This document shows positions 1 through 11,894 of a stretch of DNA of 64,000 bases, in pieces. The notes below the pieces were generated by a model that worked only from the letters and a program-made list of their open reading frames with translations, had not been told where the DNA came from and ran no database searches. Made by a program: the position numbers and the translations under genes. The DNA lies in NCBI RefSeq assembly GCF_005239225.2, contig NC_133299.1, positions 5,398,967-5,462,966 on the forward strand, written 5' to 3'. The DNA comes from Populus alba. Lineage: Eukaryota > Streptophyta > Magnoliopsida > Malpighiales > Salicaceae. Within the stretch, counting starts at the first letter, position 1; the number at the start of each line of letters is the position of its first letter.

Positions 1-1
1 A

Positions 2-598
2 AACACGGTAATTTACGTGTCCTTTGGGACGACGACCACCTTCGATGATGAACAAATCAAGGAGCTGGCAATTGGGTTGAGAGAAAGCAAGAAAAAGTTC
101 ATATGGGTTCTAAGAGATGGTGATAAAGGAGATGTTTTCAATGGAGAAGAGAGAAGAACTGAACTGCCAAAAGGGTATGAGAATTCAGTGGATGGGTTAG
201 GACTAGTGGTGAGAGACTGGGCACCCCAACTAGAGATTTTAGCTCACCCAGCAACAGGAGGGTTTATGAGTCATTGTGGATGGAATTCTTGCATGGAAAG
301 CATTAGCATGGGAGTGCCAATTGTAGCTTGGCCTATGCACTCGGATCAACCAAGAAACACAGTTCTAATAACAGAAGTCCTCAAGATTGGAATTGTCGTT
401 AAGGATTGGGCGCGACGAGATGAGATTGTAACATCAAAGATTGTTGGAAGTGCTGTGAATAGGCTAATGGCATCAACAGAAGGTGATGAGATGAGAAAGA
501 GAGCAGCAGAAATGGGGGAGTCCGTGCGAGGATCCGTGGCTGAAGGTGGAGTTTCTCGTATGGAGATGGAATCCTTCATTGCTCATATCACTAGGTAA
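2..598 (+). CDS. UDP-glycosyltransferase, C-terminal part (zeatin O-glucosyltransferase-like)
   Basis: This is the 3' end of a family 1 plant glycosyltransferase gene. The 5' part lies outside the window. The frame is open from base 2, reading N-T-V-I-Y-V-S-F-G-T, so the GTG at base 17 is an internal Val codon and not a start. The 44-residue PSPG sugar-donor box runs from WAPQ (codon at 218) through HCGWNS to the DQ near 349. The final Gln of that box usually goes with UDP-glucose as donor. The VSFGTTTTF stretch and the CMESISMGVPIVAWPMHSDQPRN form resemble cytokinin (zeatin) O-glucosyltransferases of the UGT93 type, which glucosylate the side-chain hydroxyl of zeatin in the cytosol. The family assignment is firm; the zeatin specificity is inference. 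No frameshift or stop is seen before TAA at 596. Confidence 0.85.
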   Translation, partial: NTVIYVSFGTTTTFDDEQIKELAIGLRESKKKFIWVLRDGDKGDVFNGEERRTELPKGYENSVDGLGLVVRDWAPQLEILAHPATGGFMSHCGWNSCMESISMGVPIVAWPMHSDQPRNTVLITEVLKIGIVVKDWARRDEIVTSKIVGSAVNRLMASTEGDEMRKRAAEMGESVRGSVAEGGVSRMEMESFIAHITR

Positions 599-1504
599 TT
601 AATTAAATCCAATTAACCCTGTTTTAGTCATCATGATGTGGAATTATCATGGCTATCAAATCTGAATTACAATAAAATGAAGGCAGTTAAGTCCAAGAAA
701 TGTTGTCCTTGTACTCGTTGGATTGTCATGAAATTATATTATACTGTTTTTGCTTATAAAGGAGGAGAAGAAAATGCAGACTGTTTTATATATATAGATT
801 ATACATTCACTAAGAATAGTTTGAGCGATTCCATCATATTTATATTGGAATTAAAGTTTATAGGATCTTTCAATTAAATTGAATCAAAAGAAACTACTTA
901 AATGTGGGATTGGATGCTTCCATGTTTAATCAAGCTGTTTTAACTCGTAGTGAAATTTTTCTTATTGACTAGACACAAAGAGAGAGATAATATAAAAAAT
1001 TATTTTACAATGAGTAGATTACCCGAATGTGGCCGGTTTATCATGGAATTTGGTTCTTGTTGTAGGAAAAATTCAATCAAATACAAGTACGGTCATAGAA
1101 AGCAATCCCTGTGCTGTGCCTCTGAGAAATTAAGGGCAAAGGAAAGTGTTTCCCTCTTAATTAATTGCAACAAAGAAGGATATTCGTCCTCTTGGTCACA
1201 CAAGCGTTTTAGAACAAATAATTTGCGAGGAAGGAAAAGAGTTGACAAGTTCTAATTGAGAACTAATTTAACGACTAATCTACTACAGAATAACTTGGCT
1301 TTATCTAGCAAACGCCTAATTAATTAATCTATTTTCGATGAATATTACACATCAAACAAAATTATTGGGGAAAAAATTCCAAAAAAAATAAAATGTGTGC
1401 GTTGATCTTACGCTATTTTGACCCGCCCACCACTTACGTACACTATTAAAAATAATTGTTTCTGAAGACTTCTTCTGAGATTACGTCTCAAAGCTTGATA
1501 CTCC

Positions 1505-1507
<3 letters not shown>
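599..1507. other. 3' flank of the glycosyltransferase gene, no further gene seen
   Basis: This stretch holds the 3' UTR and intergenic DNA. An AATAAA-like run (ACAATAAAATG) lies near 670-680 and could serve polyadenylation. The short open frames here show no recognisable domain. Confidence 0.4.

Positions 1508-1576
<69 letters not shown>
1508..1576. repeat. Compound microsatellite (AT)n(AG)n
   Basis: An AT dinucleotide run at about 1508-1550 passes directly into an AG run at 1551-1576. Confidence 0.95.
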
Positions 1577-2439
1577 CATCCATATTAATTGATGTATTGA
1601 AAAAATAATAATTCTTTAAAGGTTAGATTTAAGGTGAAAATTCAAAAATTTAAAGAGAAGAGAAAAACCTCCTTAATTACTTTTTTATGTTAAAATATTT
1701 TAATTATACAATGGAAGTATCCATTAGATTAGATTTTAGAAGGGGTAAATACAGTAACGGAACTCCCTAGAGTTTATGAAATTATAAGAAAAAAAATTTC
1801 AATTTGAAGGTATTACAAAAAAAGGGTCAAAATATCTTTGATATTTTAAAATTTTCCTTGATGTTAAATTATTAGTTTTAAAAATATTGATATCATCTTG
1901 GTAAAATAAAAATAAAATTTGTATTATTTTCTTAAATATAAAAAAGTTCTTATTAAAATTTAAACTTGTAAATATTTTATATAATTTCACAATATTTATT
2001 TTGAAAGTTGATAAGCAAGAGACTATAGTAGCTTCTATTTTTTTCTATAAATTTTTTTAGTTAGTTAAATAAATTTTAAAATATAATTGTGTTTTAAATT
2101 TTAATTTTATAAAAATTAAAATAAAATATTTTTTATTTATAAAACTTTATTTTTATCTATTTTATATATAAAAATCATTTATAATAACAACTAACACAAT
2201 AGAAAAGACAAAATTCGGACAAAAACATAATTATATGTTATTTAACTACCATAAACTGAGACCTTTTATTCAACAAGTATACTACTTAAACTCTATTATT
2301 AATGAACAATTTATTTCATATAATATCATAAACATGCAACCTTGTCAATATTTACTGTCCCAAAACTCATAGCTGACTGAATCATAAATCTTTCAATTAA
2401 AAATGTCATAATTCAATTTTTAAACAAATAATAAAAATT
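1577..2439. other. AT-rich intergenic DNA
   Basis: The sequence is very AT-rich with many short A and T runs. No coding exon, RNA gene or clear repeat boundary was recognised. Confidence 0.4.
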
Positions 2440-4216
2440 AAATATAGTTGACAATGAGGTTATGACAATAAATTTTGAAGTTTAGGGATAAAATTATCAG
2501 ATTTGAGAATAAATTGGTCAGAAATTGAAGAATTAATAAGTTTGGAAATTTAATTAAACTTTGATTTGATTAATTAATTCAGGGACTTAATTGAAATTAA
2601 TATAAGGGTAAAATTAAAAGGGATTTTAATTAAGGTCCAACTATCAAAGTTTCCAAAGAAAGCAGGGACCAAAGTGAAAAAGTGCCTCAAATACACAAAC
2701 GGCACCGTTTGGAAGCTGTGTTCTTCATCCCAGGAAAATCCCAGTGCATCCGATCCAAATCGTGACCATGTCTTCTGCCACGATTGCCACAATCCCGTAG
2801 GCGGAGGTGATGATTTTTTTGAAGGTCTCTGGCCTTATAAAAGGCAGGACGAAGAAAACACAAAGGAGGAGGGAAGATCGAAGGGCTAAAAAAACAGAGC
2901 AGAAATACAGAGTAAAAAACACAAATTCACCGAGGGGGAAGGGGCCATCAACCAGCAGACCTGATGCTTAGACCACCATCATCTTCGTCTTGAACAGAGA
3001 AGATCGGGCAGAGGAGCAAGGGGAAGGACCAGGGAAGAACAACCCAGAACACAGAGGAAACAGAACCAAAGGGGGGAAAGAAGCCAACGTACCCCAGCTT
3101 CGCCTTCGTCTTCAGAACACAAAGACAGTGAGCAGACGAATAACAGAGAACAAGAGCAAGAAAACAAAGAAAGGAGCGACTGGAAACAAGAACAGGGGAC
3201 GAACAAGCCAAGAATCGGAGAAAAACAGAGAGAAAGGGACGAACATAAGCAGAGGAAATCCACCGTGACCAGAACCATTGTTGCTGCTGCCTTCGGTGTA
3301 TCCAGAGCCAGGTAAGTAAGTTTCTCTTTCACCGCTTTTCATTTTAATTCACTTCCTACTGTACACTCTCAATTAATTCTCTTTATCAGCTAATGCACGC
3401 GTGATTTAGTTCACGCGCGCTTCATGTTGCCCAGCCGGGTCACTGGCTTGGGCCAGTGACCGGGCTGGGCTGGCTGGGCCTAGCCCAGCCCATATGGGCT
3501 GTGCTGGGCCCAGCCCCCACCAAAAAAATTATGCTGGGCTGGGCCCGGCCCAGCCCGGTCCAAAAAATAAAAAAATAAAAAAAATAAAAAAAAAAGACAG
3601 AAAAAAAATAAAAAAAAAAATATGTGTGCATGCAAAAAAAAAAATAATATAAATTTATTGGTTTATTCACTGACGCTAGAGTCAGGAATAAAAATACCAG
3701 TTTAAATTTATATTATTCATTGTATTTTATTTTTATTTAGCAAGAAAAATGTGCATGGCATTAAAAAATAAATTTATTTTATTTGTTTATTCACTGACGC
3801 CAGAGTCAGGAATAAAAAAATACTGATTTAAATTTGTTTTGTTTTTTATAGCTGCGTAATATTTACCAACGTCAGAGTTGAAAATATTCGTAGTTAAATA
3901 TTCATTGGCGCCATAGTCAAGAATATTATAAGCAGATTTTCATAGCATGAAATAATAAACATTTAGCAATTTAAGATGAAACTAGCAATGCAGCCTACCT
4001 CAGGTAGGACGTTTAAGGGGTGATAATATCTTTCCTTTTACGTAACCAGTCCCGAATCATAAAATCTCTGTTGACCAGTTAGGGTTCCTAGTGACCATAA
4101 TACTAGGTGACGACTCCTTAAACAAAGACAATTCCCCATTAAAGAACAGGATGCCAGAAATCCGTTCTTTCCCAAAGAATTTAATTTTTAAGGCCGCCGC
4201 GATGTCGGGTGCGACA
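2440..4216 (+). mobile_element. Tat-like Ty3-gypsy LTR (solo or truncated)
   Basis: This region has the layout of the well-bounded LTRs at 36604-39019 and 29583-32772. In order it shows AT-rich 5' sequence with gggacc-type phrases, a TATA box (TTATAAAAGG, about 2834), a purine-rich leader, a splice donor (CCAGGTAAGT, about 3308), two hairpins, a T/A-rich stretch, and the conserved terminal block (about 3993-4113, ending ACTAGGTGACGACTCC) running to GGTGCGACA at 4216. The right end is clear by homology. I could not place the left end or a TSD, and 2440 is approximate. No internal coding region follows, so it is a solo LTR or a truncated copy. Confidence 0.65.
3398..3461 (+). other. Two hairpins inside the LTR
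   Basis: Hairpin 1 has CGCGTGA (3398-3404) pairing with TCACGCG (3411-3417). Hairpin 2 has GGTCACTGGC (3438-3447) pairing with GCCAGTGACC (3452-3461), and is extended by outer GC-rich arms (about 3429-3436 with 3463-3470). Their order and distance from the splice donor match the hairpins in the other Tat-like LTRs of this window, but the stem sequences differ. Confidence 0.6.
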
Positions 4217-4327
4217 ACAAGATAAATAATTTTTCACATGATTCATAACACGTGTATGTACTGTTTAATTATTATTATTTATCTGGATACTTAATTTAAT
4301 AATACATTTCTTATTAAATGTTCATGG

Positions 4328-4651
4328 TTGTACTTCATGTACCAGGTTTATAAATTAGGAGGGAATGATAGTGTTACTTTGTCTTTACTAAGTCTAAGTC
4401 CTAAAAGAAAAATGAAGTGCTACAACAAGTATATTATCAATGGATACATGTTTCATACAGAAGAATATGAACATGGTAGAAAGACATGTAACAATAGGCT
4501 TTGTGTTAAAGGATCGACTTCAAATGAATTTGAAATTGACTATTATGGAAAATTAGAAGAGGTAATTGAATTGCAATATCATAGCGTGCAAAATAAAATA
4601 TTTTATTTAAATGCTATTGGTATGACACCACTGATAGAGGAATCAAAGTAG
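4328..4651 (+). pseudogene. CACTA (En/Spm) transposon remnant, DUF4216-like fragment
   Basis: The open frame carries KCYNKYIINGYMFHT, then RLCVKGSTSNEFEIDYYG, then KLEEVIELQY. This series resembles the DUF4216 domain found beside the transposase in plant CACTA elements. The domain is cut short, with stop codons soon after 4651. No transposase core (TNP2) and no CACTA terminal repeats were found nearby, so this is a fragment. It begins about 110 bp downstream of the gypsy LTR end. The assignment rests on remembered family motifs only. Confidence 0.55.
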
Positions 4652-4670
4652 ATCTCTATCATGATTTGTC

Positions 4671-5820
4671 CAAATTAATTCAAAGGCTAGAACATGTTAT
4701 CGATTTACTTCGATTTCCAACAAATCAACATGGTTCGGCCAAAAATAGGTTTCGGTATCTAAACCAAATGTTAGAATTTGAACTTATTAAATTATATTAT
4801 TGATGCGAATGAACCATAAATTATTGACTAACCAAGTCCATTGAATAATTTTGAGCAAAGAAATGGACAAATATTGGTTCAAATCATTTAACTAAGACAA
4901 TGTTCTTTATAAGAGCACAAAGAACATTGCGCAGCTAACAAACCCAACAAACATGCCCAAAATGCAGTCATTATCAAACCTTCAAAATTGATATTTTTGG
5001 CTTCTAAAATATGTTTTATTTATACCAACAACTTACATTAACATACAGAAACATATTTGAATAAAAAAAATACTAGCAAAAAATATCAAAATACTAAAAT
5101 CAAGCTTGAGATACCAAATCCAAAACAAAAATAACTTAACACAACCTATATGCTCATGCAACATGGATTCAAAATTGACTTTTTGAAACCCATTTTGTGC
5201 ATGTACATGTATAGAAAAGCCAAGCTAAACACCTTTGGATTAACATGCATAAGCTAGGTAAAAAAAAAAAAAAACTAAAACAATATTATATATCAAAAAC
5301 AAATTAAAACAATAATAAACAAGTATCAAAACATAAAAAAACTTTAGAAATAACAACACTAAATAGAAAACACAGCAACAAAGTGGTGAATGCAACATCA
5401 TTTTGTTAAGCATTTTGAATATCTTTGTTATGCTTGTAAACATAAAAAAAAAAAAAAAAACAACAACTAAATAAGGCCACAAGGGCCTCTTTTTGGATTA
5501 GAAAGGTATCTAGGATAACTATAATTTTTTTTTCCGGCCCCTTTTCTTTTGATTTTAAGGGGGTATTTATAGGGTTTTGGGAAGGATTTTGAATCAATTC
5601 TTGACCTTTTATCTTAAGGGAATGGTTGTGACCCCTTAATAAGGACCCATGAGAAGCCTTTGGTGTGAAAACACAAAAAGAAGCTAGTTTTTTACATAAT
5701 TTAGTTTCACCCTTGGATGACTAAGTTGTTTATTTTTTAGGCTTAGTCGGAGCATTATGACATCATCATCCCCTGTGACCACCTTAACTTGTTAGAGGGA
5801 ATGCATGCATTTCATTTGAA
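4671..5820. other. AT-rich intergenic DNA without a recognised gene
   Basis: The stretch contains A-rich runs (for example about 5259-5276 and 5443-5460) and T-rich open frames that encode only low-complexity Phe/Leu-rich peptides. I see no supported feature. The homology with segment B starts just after it. Confidence 0.4.
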
Positions 5821-7154
5821 TACAACCTTACTCAATTTGAAGATCTGTAAATTCATATTTATTTGTTTGAAGTTACCAGCCCAATTAGCCAAAACAATCG
5901 AAAACAGAGGTCTAGTCAACTAAACACCATGTCACTCACCTTCTCTTCTTTAAGTTTGAAAGACGTGTCGTTTGGGTGAGATTATGGATTTTAATTTGGG
6001 ATTTGCAATTTTCAATTGAGTCTTTGTTCTTCTAATTTCTTTTAATTGCTCTCTTGATTGCCTTTAAACTTTTAATTTCGTGCAATTTCACCACCGACAA
6101 ACTCAACTGTCAGCCTTTAAGTTGGCCGCCTTTTTCATTTTGATAATTGATTCTGAATTTGTGCATTTTAACCCTCAATTGACCAAACAACTTCTAATTT
6201 CTTCAATTTGATCTTTGATTTGGTTAATTTCAGCTCTTACATTCACACGTTTTTTCCAATTTAATCCTTAGTTTTGTATTTTTTTCAATCACGTCTCTAA
6301 TTTCCCATCAAACTTCTATAGTTATGCAATTAAACCCTTGATTTGACCAAATTAACTCTTACAAATTTCAATTCAACCTTAGACTTTAACTTCTTCTAAT
6401 TAAAGCCTAAATTGACTAAAAAAATAATTTTTCTTGCAATTAAGCCCTCAATAAATTCAATTAAACCTTAAAAAATTTTAATTGATCACTTAAATATTCA
6501 ATTTTGAATTTCCCTCCTCAGATTAAATTTTCTTTCTCAATAAAGCATTCATCAATGGAAAATACACTGCCAAATCTTTTAATTTTACATATTTGATCAT
6601 TCTCAACCAATCTTTGATGATTCCCTGGCGTTCCTTAACTGAGTTGATAAGTGTGCTATAATTAAAAAATACATGAATATCTCATATAAGAGAATAATGA
6701 AGTTGTAATTAGGCTGGATAATGGAGCTTCTTCCAGGCGGAGAAGGGTTCAAGATGACCCAGTTATACGAAGGTCACCTATTGTGTCCTGGTTCTATATG
6801 TGATAATTATTGAGAGATTTATTTTTTCTTCCTAATTATAAACTAATAAATACTCCTTTCAAGTCCAACATCCAGACTATGATCTAATTATGAAGGCAAA
6901 CTATCTATAATTTTAAGTTTTGTGAAATCCTGATTTTTTTTCTTGTCTCTATATATATGTTGCGTAGAATATATTACAAGCTTCAATAACACAAATAAAC
7001 CATAAATCTAAATAAAATAAAATATCATTTAAATCCACATTTCAAATCTAGTCTCCAAAAGGTCACCTTCTTTTAAAAAAACATAACGCTAAAGAAAGAA
7101 AATTTGCTACAAATCTATCTTAGAAACCAAAATGTAAGCTAGTGCCCCTATTCG
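5821..7154. other. Left flank of segment A, low-complexity phrases, no gene
   Basis: About 5990-6500 is built of imperfectly repeated pyrimidine-rich phrases such as CAATTNAACCCTTGATTTG. These read on the minus strand as the GGGNTTAATTG phrases typical of gypsy LTR leaders, so an old LTR fragment in reverse orientation is possible. Bases 5821-5885 hold the empty site corresponding to the gypsy insertion in segment B. Confidence 0.45.
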
Positions 7155-8406
7155 CCAGTTGTCGCCGCTGCCTCCATGGTGGTGGTTGTGGCGGTGGTTG
7201 ATGGCGAGCAGGTTTTATTACAAGAGGAACAAAAAAGCGCGCGGTGTTTTCTTAAAATTAAAACGAGGAGAGAAATTATAACCGTTTGGTCTGTGATTTT
7301 TTCCTTGATGATTATTATTCCGCAGGTCCATTAGTTTCGTTAAAGAAACCCAAAAATAGACGAAAGCCCACGAACAGTAGTAGCCCTTTAAAAAAATATA
7401 TATATATATATATAACCCTCGGGATTGCTTCATATCAATAAAAATTTAGTTCTTTTTCGAATGATCTTCATGATACATCCTTATATTAATTTAATTAAAA
7501 AACTAATTTTCTTGAATGTGATTAAGTCCGAATTGTTTTTCCGTATACAAAAATATTTTGTTTTTATTTCAAGTTTGGATATCTTCAGTCACATTATTTA
7601 TTTCATAATTAATTTCCCAATAAAACATATTTCCCAATAAATCGCAGATAAATTAATTTCTCTGAACTTTAAATATTGTAATCACCGAAAGATAAACATA
7701 ATGTTGCAAAGATTCCTTGACAAAGTGTATGTCAAGATAAAGTGTAATGTAAATTGCTGGAAACAGAGCATATCTATGGTGCTATTGGTATGATCCTGAT
7801 TCTGCGACAGGAACTGCTAGATTGTTTCAGCTTGCATGTTATAACTTCAGTGCCTGCCTGCTGCTTGTGTCAAGGTCATTTCTCACTTACAAATTAAAAT
7901 CTAAACGTTTTGATTGTATTAAGGTTCATTTGTTCTGGAGTTATCCTCTCAAATCTCTTGAATTTTGTTTTTTAGAGGAGGAAATATATATCTTAAACTT
8001 TGATTCACCCCCTTCAGATTGATGGAAATTGTCGAAAAATTAACTGCTTAAATGTTGATGAAATAGCTTTAAATATGAATGAGTACTTTAAATATTAACT
8101 TTGATCTATATCTTAAACTTTGATTCACCCCTTTCACATGCCCTGATGGACAGGAATAATTGTGATCGTTAATTAGGACCTTGAGTGTATGCCTGTAGAA
8201 TTCAAGAAACAATCCTAATATTGCATGATACTTCGTAAGCATACAGTCCCCTTGTGAGCATGTTATTGATTACATTTAACTAGACATAGTTTTTCTTTTC
8301 CCTGCCTTTTTCAGAGGATTACAGCCTTCTTATTTAATATTCTCCATACAAATTGGAGAGTATCCTCCACCACCATTATTCTACAGAGAAAACTTTTTGG
8401 CACTCT

Positions 8407-9540
8407 TTAGTTGAGATTGATGTCATATTTTGGCTGTTTATTTGGAGAAAAGAGCCCCCAATGTTTCTCAAGTTCAGGGTTTTTGTTACTCTCATCAAAC
8501 ATGGCAAAAATATAAGTTTCTATAGGCTTTCCAGGCCTCTTTGGGCTTCCTCTCTTCACATGTTGAACTAAGTTGTTGTTATAAGTTCTTGCATTATCAA
8601 CCGATGTTCCTGTCTCTCCAGCCGTTGGCCAACCACTCTCTGATACCACGATTTCCAAAGAACCCCCTCCAGATTTCTCCAAAGCAGCGTAAACAGTGTC
8701 AAGATTGGCATCGAAGAGGTTTTGGTAACTCAGTGGTGGGTCAGAGACTTGTGGTGATGGAGCTGTGAAAAGAGCATAATCAAGACGAATGTTTTTTGTG
8801 TCACCTAAGTAACTGAAGTATGGATACAAGTTAACCAGTAATGGAGCTTGGTTGTTCACTAAAAAGGGAATGATCGGATCGAGTAGTGGTCTACGGTCTC
8901 CCCTGAAAGAGCCTTTTGAGGGAGGGAAGGAACCATCCGCTATGACCCCGTAATCAATAGCGGTTGAAACTTTGATACTTCCTAGTCCAGCTGAATTGAG
9001 TGCGTTGCGAATGTTTTGCATGGCAGGAACTAGAAACTGTGCAGATGAATCTGAGGGCTTGACCTCATTTCCTACCGCAATGTATCGAAACTTGACATTG
9101 CCAAATTGTTTTACATTGCTTTGCACCCATGCATTCGCGTTGGCTTGACTGGAAGCAATCCTTTGAAGATCCGGATTTGGAAGACCTAGCATGAGCTCAA
9201 TGTTGGTGCCTTGAAGGGCTCGTAGAGCATCTTGGTTTGGATCATAGAGTCGCATTCTGCGAATGCCCCTCTGGTTGTAGAGAGCTATGACTTCTGATGG
9301 TGGTGGCAAGTTACCAAGCATTCCATAGCAAACACCTATCTGGGCACCTGTATTGAAATATTGTGATTATTTAGCTAACCATAGATGTTAAGTTGATAGC
9401 TTTAGTAAAACTGTCAGATAGCATAAAATTAACATGATTATGAGTATACCTGTTGTATCTAGGCTAGCTAGTAGGAGCCCAAAGAGTAGCATTATGGAAA
9501 CCATGGAAGGGCTTCTGCAAGCTAAATTTGATCTAGCCAT
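8407..9540 (-). CDS. Glucan endo-1,3-beta-glucosidase (GH17), type I copy A
   Basis: There are two exons: exon 1 at 9450-9540 (ATG at 9540) and exon 2 at 8407-9347. The intron has AG|GTATAC and ACAG|GTGCCC borders. The 343-residue product is normal for a PR-2 type glucanase. Residues 1-31 form a secretion signal with a hydrophobic core (MLLFGLLLA), and the mature chain starts near QIGVCYG (Gln33). The acid/base Glu is in YIAVGNEV (Glu125) and the nucleophile Glu in [11 protein letters not shown] (Glu267). FAMFDE and EKHWGLF close the barrel. No C-terminal extension or X8 domain is present, which suggests secretion to the apoplast. It hydrolyses beta-1,3-glucan (callose, fungal wall). All 14 differences from the copy at 48943 lie after the first 120 or so residues of exon 2. 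Confidence 0.9.
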
Positions 9541-9614
9541 GCTTAAGGAAATCACAATAAACTATGAAAGAGAGATTGCAACTATGTTTGCCAAACTCCC
9601 TTTCTTGCCTTCCT

Positions 9615-9622
9615 TTTTATAG
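9615..9622 (-). promoter_or_regulatory. TATA box of glucanase type I copy A
   Basis: On the minus strand CTATAAAAAGG lies about 75 bp upstream of the ATG at 9540. The same box stands in the same place in the other three glucanase copies. Confidence 0.65.
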
Positions 9623-11391
9623 AGAAAATGTATACACCTAGACTTGGTCTTGCTAAGAATTTTCCCATCCTTAATGCCAAATTCATTATACTGTAAACTA
9701 CTGTGGAATGTATATTTTCCACAAATTGCAAATGCTATTGCTTGAACCATTCAATGCACATCTAACAGCTTTTCTTCTGGGACCTTATACATAGCTTTGA
9801 AAAGTCTTAAGAGCTATTAATTATCCTCTACGGCCTAAATTTTTCACAACCACTACAAGTTGTTTCACATATCTGCATCATACAAGAGCATTTCCTAGGT
9901 AATTAATAAACGTTCAGGTTAAAATTCATGTGTAAACTCGACAATTTTCATATATGGTGTTAGGTTTGGAATCATTTGGAGCTTATAAATTCGATACCGT
10001 TGTGTTCTAAGCCTTAAGACAGACGAAAGAAATTCTTGTATATTCTCTGCTGCTTGGCTCATTTTAAGGTTTATTCTTGCTGGGTTATCAGCGATAGAAG
10101 CATGTAAAAATTCTGTGATTCTAGCCGAGTTTTTACCGCAAAAAAAAAGTCTAGAATTCATATTCAAGTTCCAAATAGCTTGATCACATCAATTCGTGTT
10201 TCATACCCCCTGTATCATAGCTGTCATTTCCAAGCCAATTTTCCATCCTTGTTTGACCACACCAGGAACAAGGTCACATGGCAAGCCTCCATGAATTTTC
10301 AACAGCCCTCTCCTAGTGGGTGAATTAGTGCATTTATGGAAACCTAACTTATAAGGGGCTTGACTGGAATCTTTTTTTAACTTGGATCATTTTGTGGTGC
10401 AAAATGAGGTGATTGCTGTCCATACAAGAGGCCATACCATCTAATATCTTCCAAATTTGCGGATGTCAACTTCAGTGTATGGAAAAAAAAAATTGGAAAA
10501 TGTCATATACGAACAAGATTATGGTAGTGCCGGTTTGTTTTGTTTGTTAAAAAGTTTTTTCGTTTTCTTTTTTTTTAGTCCTCCTACAATCCTCTTTGTG
10601 TAATTTAAGATTAGACATTTCATTTACGTATTGAGAACATCTACCTCTCTACAGTACAAAAGATTTATCCCTTCTAAAGTCTTTCAATGGTGATGTCGTA
10701 GACATCATGACAATCTTTAATTTAAAAAAGAAAAGAAAAGAAATATTTATCATTTTATTTTTAGAAGGGATAGGATTGATTTAAGAAATCGTTACACAGT
10801 ATTATGATTAATAAAAATCATAACTGATTAACAGAGATTCTATAACACTAGACTGATTATATAAAAGAAAAAATATATTATCACTCCTTAAATGTCCTAC
10901 TTGAAATATATTGCATCACTGATTTTGTTTTAAATTGCTAATGATTTATTGTATTATAATATTGATGGCCTGTCAATAATATTCATAACTTTAGTGTTAA
11001 TGAATAATGAAATTCAGAATAATTTTCAATTTTAGTATGAATGTTAAATCTGATGGTTAATGAATATCGAAAGTATCTCCAACTTTAATATTAGTAAATA
11101 TGAATGTTACATACTTTTCTTAATAAAAATAATTTTATTTATACACAATTCACATAGCAATGATAAAAAAAAAATTTGATTCATATATTAATTTTACAAT
11201 ATAATTTATTTTATATTGTGAAGGAATTTATAATGGATAAAAGATATTTAAACTTATTGAAGCATAGGCTAAGATATGGTTAAGTATTGAATAAAATATA
11301 TGATAAAATCAATTCTTAAATAAATTTAAAGTTAAACTAATGTGTCTCGTTTGATTGTTTTTAGATTTTCACTAACATCATAGAAATTTGA

Positions 11392-11429
<38 letters not shown>

Positions 11430-11894
11430 AGAAACTATGTCATTTGTTTTTATTTTTCAAGACGGTGGGTACTATAAATACATTGACCTTAAACATGGGT
11501 AAAATTATTATTTTTTATTTACAAAGATAGGGTTTAAGAGTTTTATTATTTTTAAAAATTTTGGATATATCCTTGAGAATGTTTTTAATTTCACCCTTGG
11601 AGTTATGCAATTGCACCCTTGGATCTCTGCGTTACTTAAAATCATTTCCCAACACTTCTGCCATTCCAATGTCTTTCTTCCATTTTGCCTTGAGATTTCA
11701 CTCCCACAAAGAGATTCAATATTTATCTATCAAAACCATAATTCAAATCAACAATCAACCAAGTTTTGAAATGAAAATGTGAATTTGATCAGTTAGTTAA
11801 TTAAATACGTGAATTGTAATTTTGCCAATGAAGTACAAGTGTAGAAAGTTTCTTCATCATTTACGTCATCAGTTCTTTTACTTCTTCTGATGAG
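9623..11894. other. Upstream region of glucanase type I, segment A
   Basis: This is non-coding DNA shared with segment B at 50160-52370. Bases 10270-10290 (AAGCCTCCATGAATTTT) form the empty site of the SINE found in segment B. An AT microsatellite lies at 11397-11422. At about 11564 segment A lacks roughly 1.07 kb that segment B has at 52374-53448. Confidence 0.5.
11397..11422. repeat. (AT)n microsatellite
   Basis: A simple AT run. The corresponding run in segment B is at about 52199-52226. Confidence 0.9.

Larger units (their letters stand above)
7155..10700. repeat. Older tandem unit I (glucanase type I with flanks), segment A
   Basis: It matches unit II (about 11895-15390) well beyond the gene. 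Both start with a CCGCCTCCATGGTGGTGG-like block (7168 and about 11920). Both share the 3' flank (about 7690-8400 with 12490-13245) and the upstream block around GTCCTC-TACAATCCTCTTT (10578 with 15262). The spacing indicates a tandem duplication with a unit of roughly 4.7 kb. Boundaries are approximate. Confidence 0.75.

Noticed and set aside
2273..2277. ACAAG as the left target-site duplication of the LTR ending at 4216
   Set aside because: The same five bases follow 4216, but the sequence after 2277 does not start with TG or resemble the family LTR start, so chance is likely.
3438..3560. GC-rich GGGCTGGGC repeats as a possible CpG promoter or satellite
   Set aside because: They lie inside the LTR just after the splice donor, at the position of the hairpins, and are better explained as part of that element.
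8353..8768. Plus-strand open frames antisense to the glucanase exons (also at 13382, 48889, 49077, 55110, 55298)
   Set aside because: They are shadows of the conserved GH17 exon on the opposite strand.
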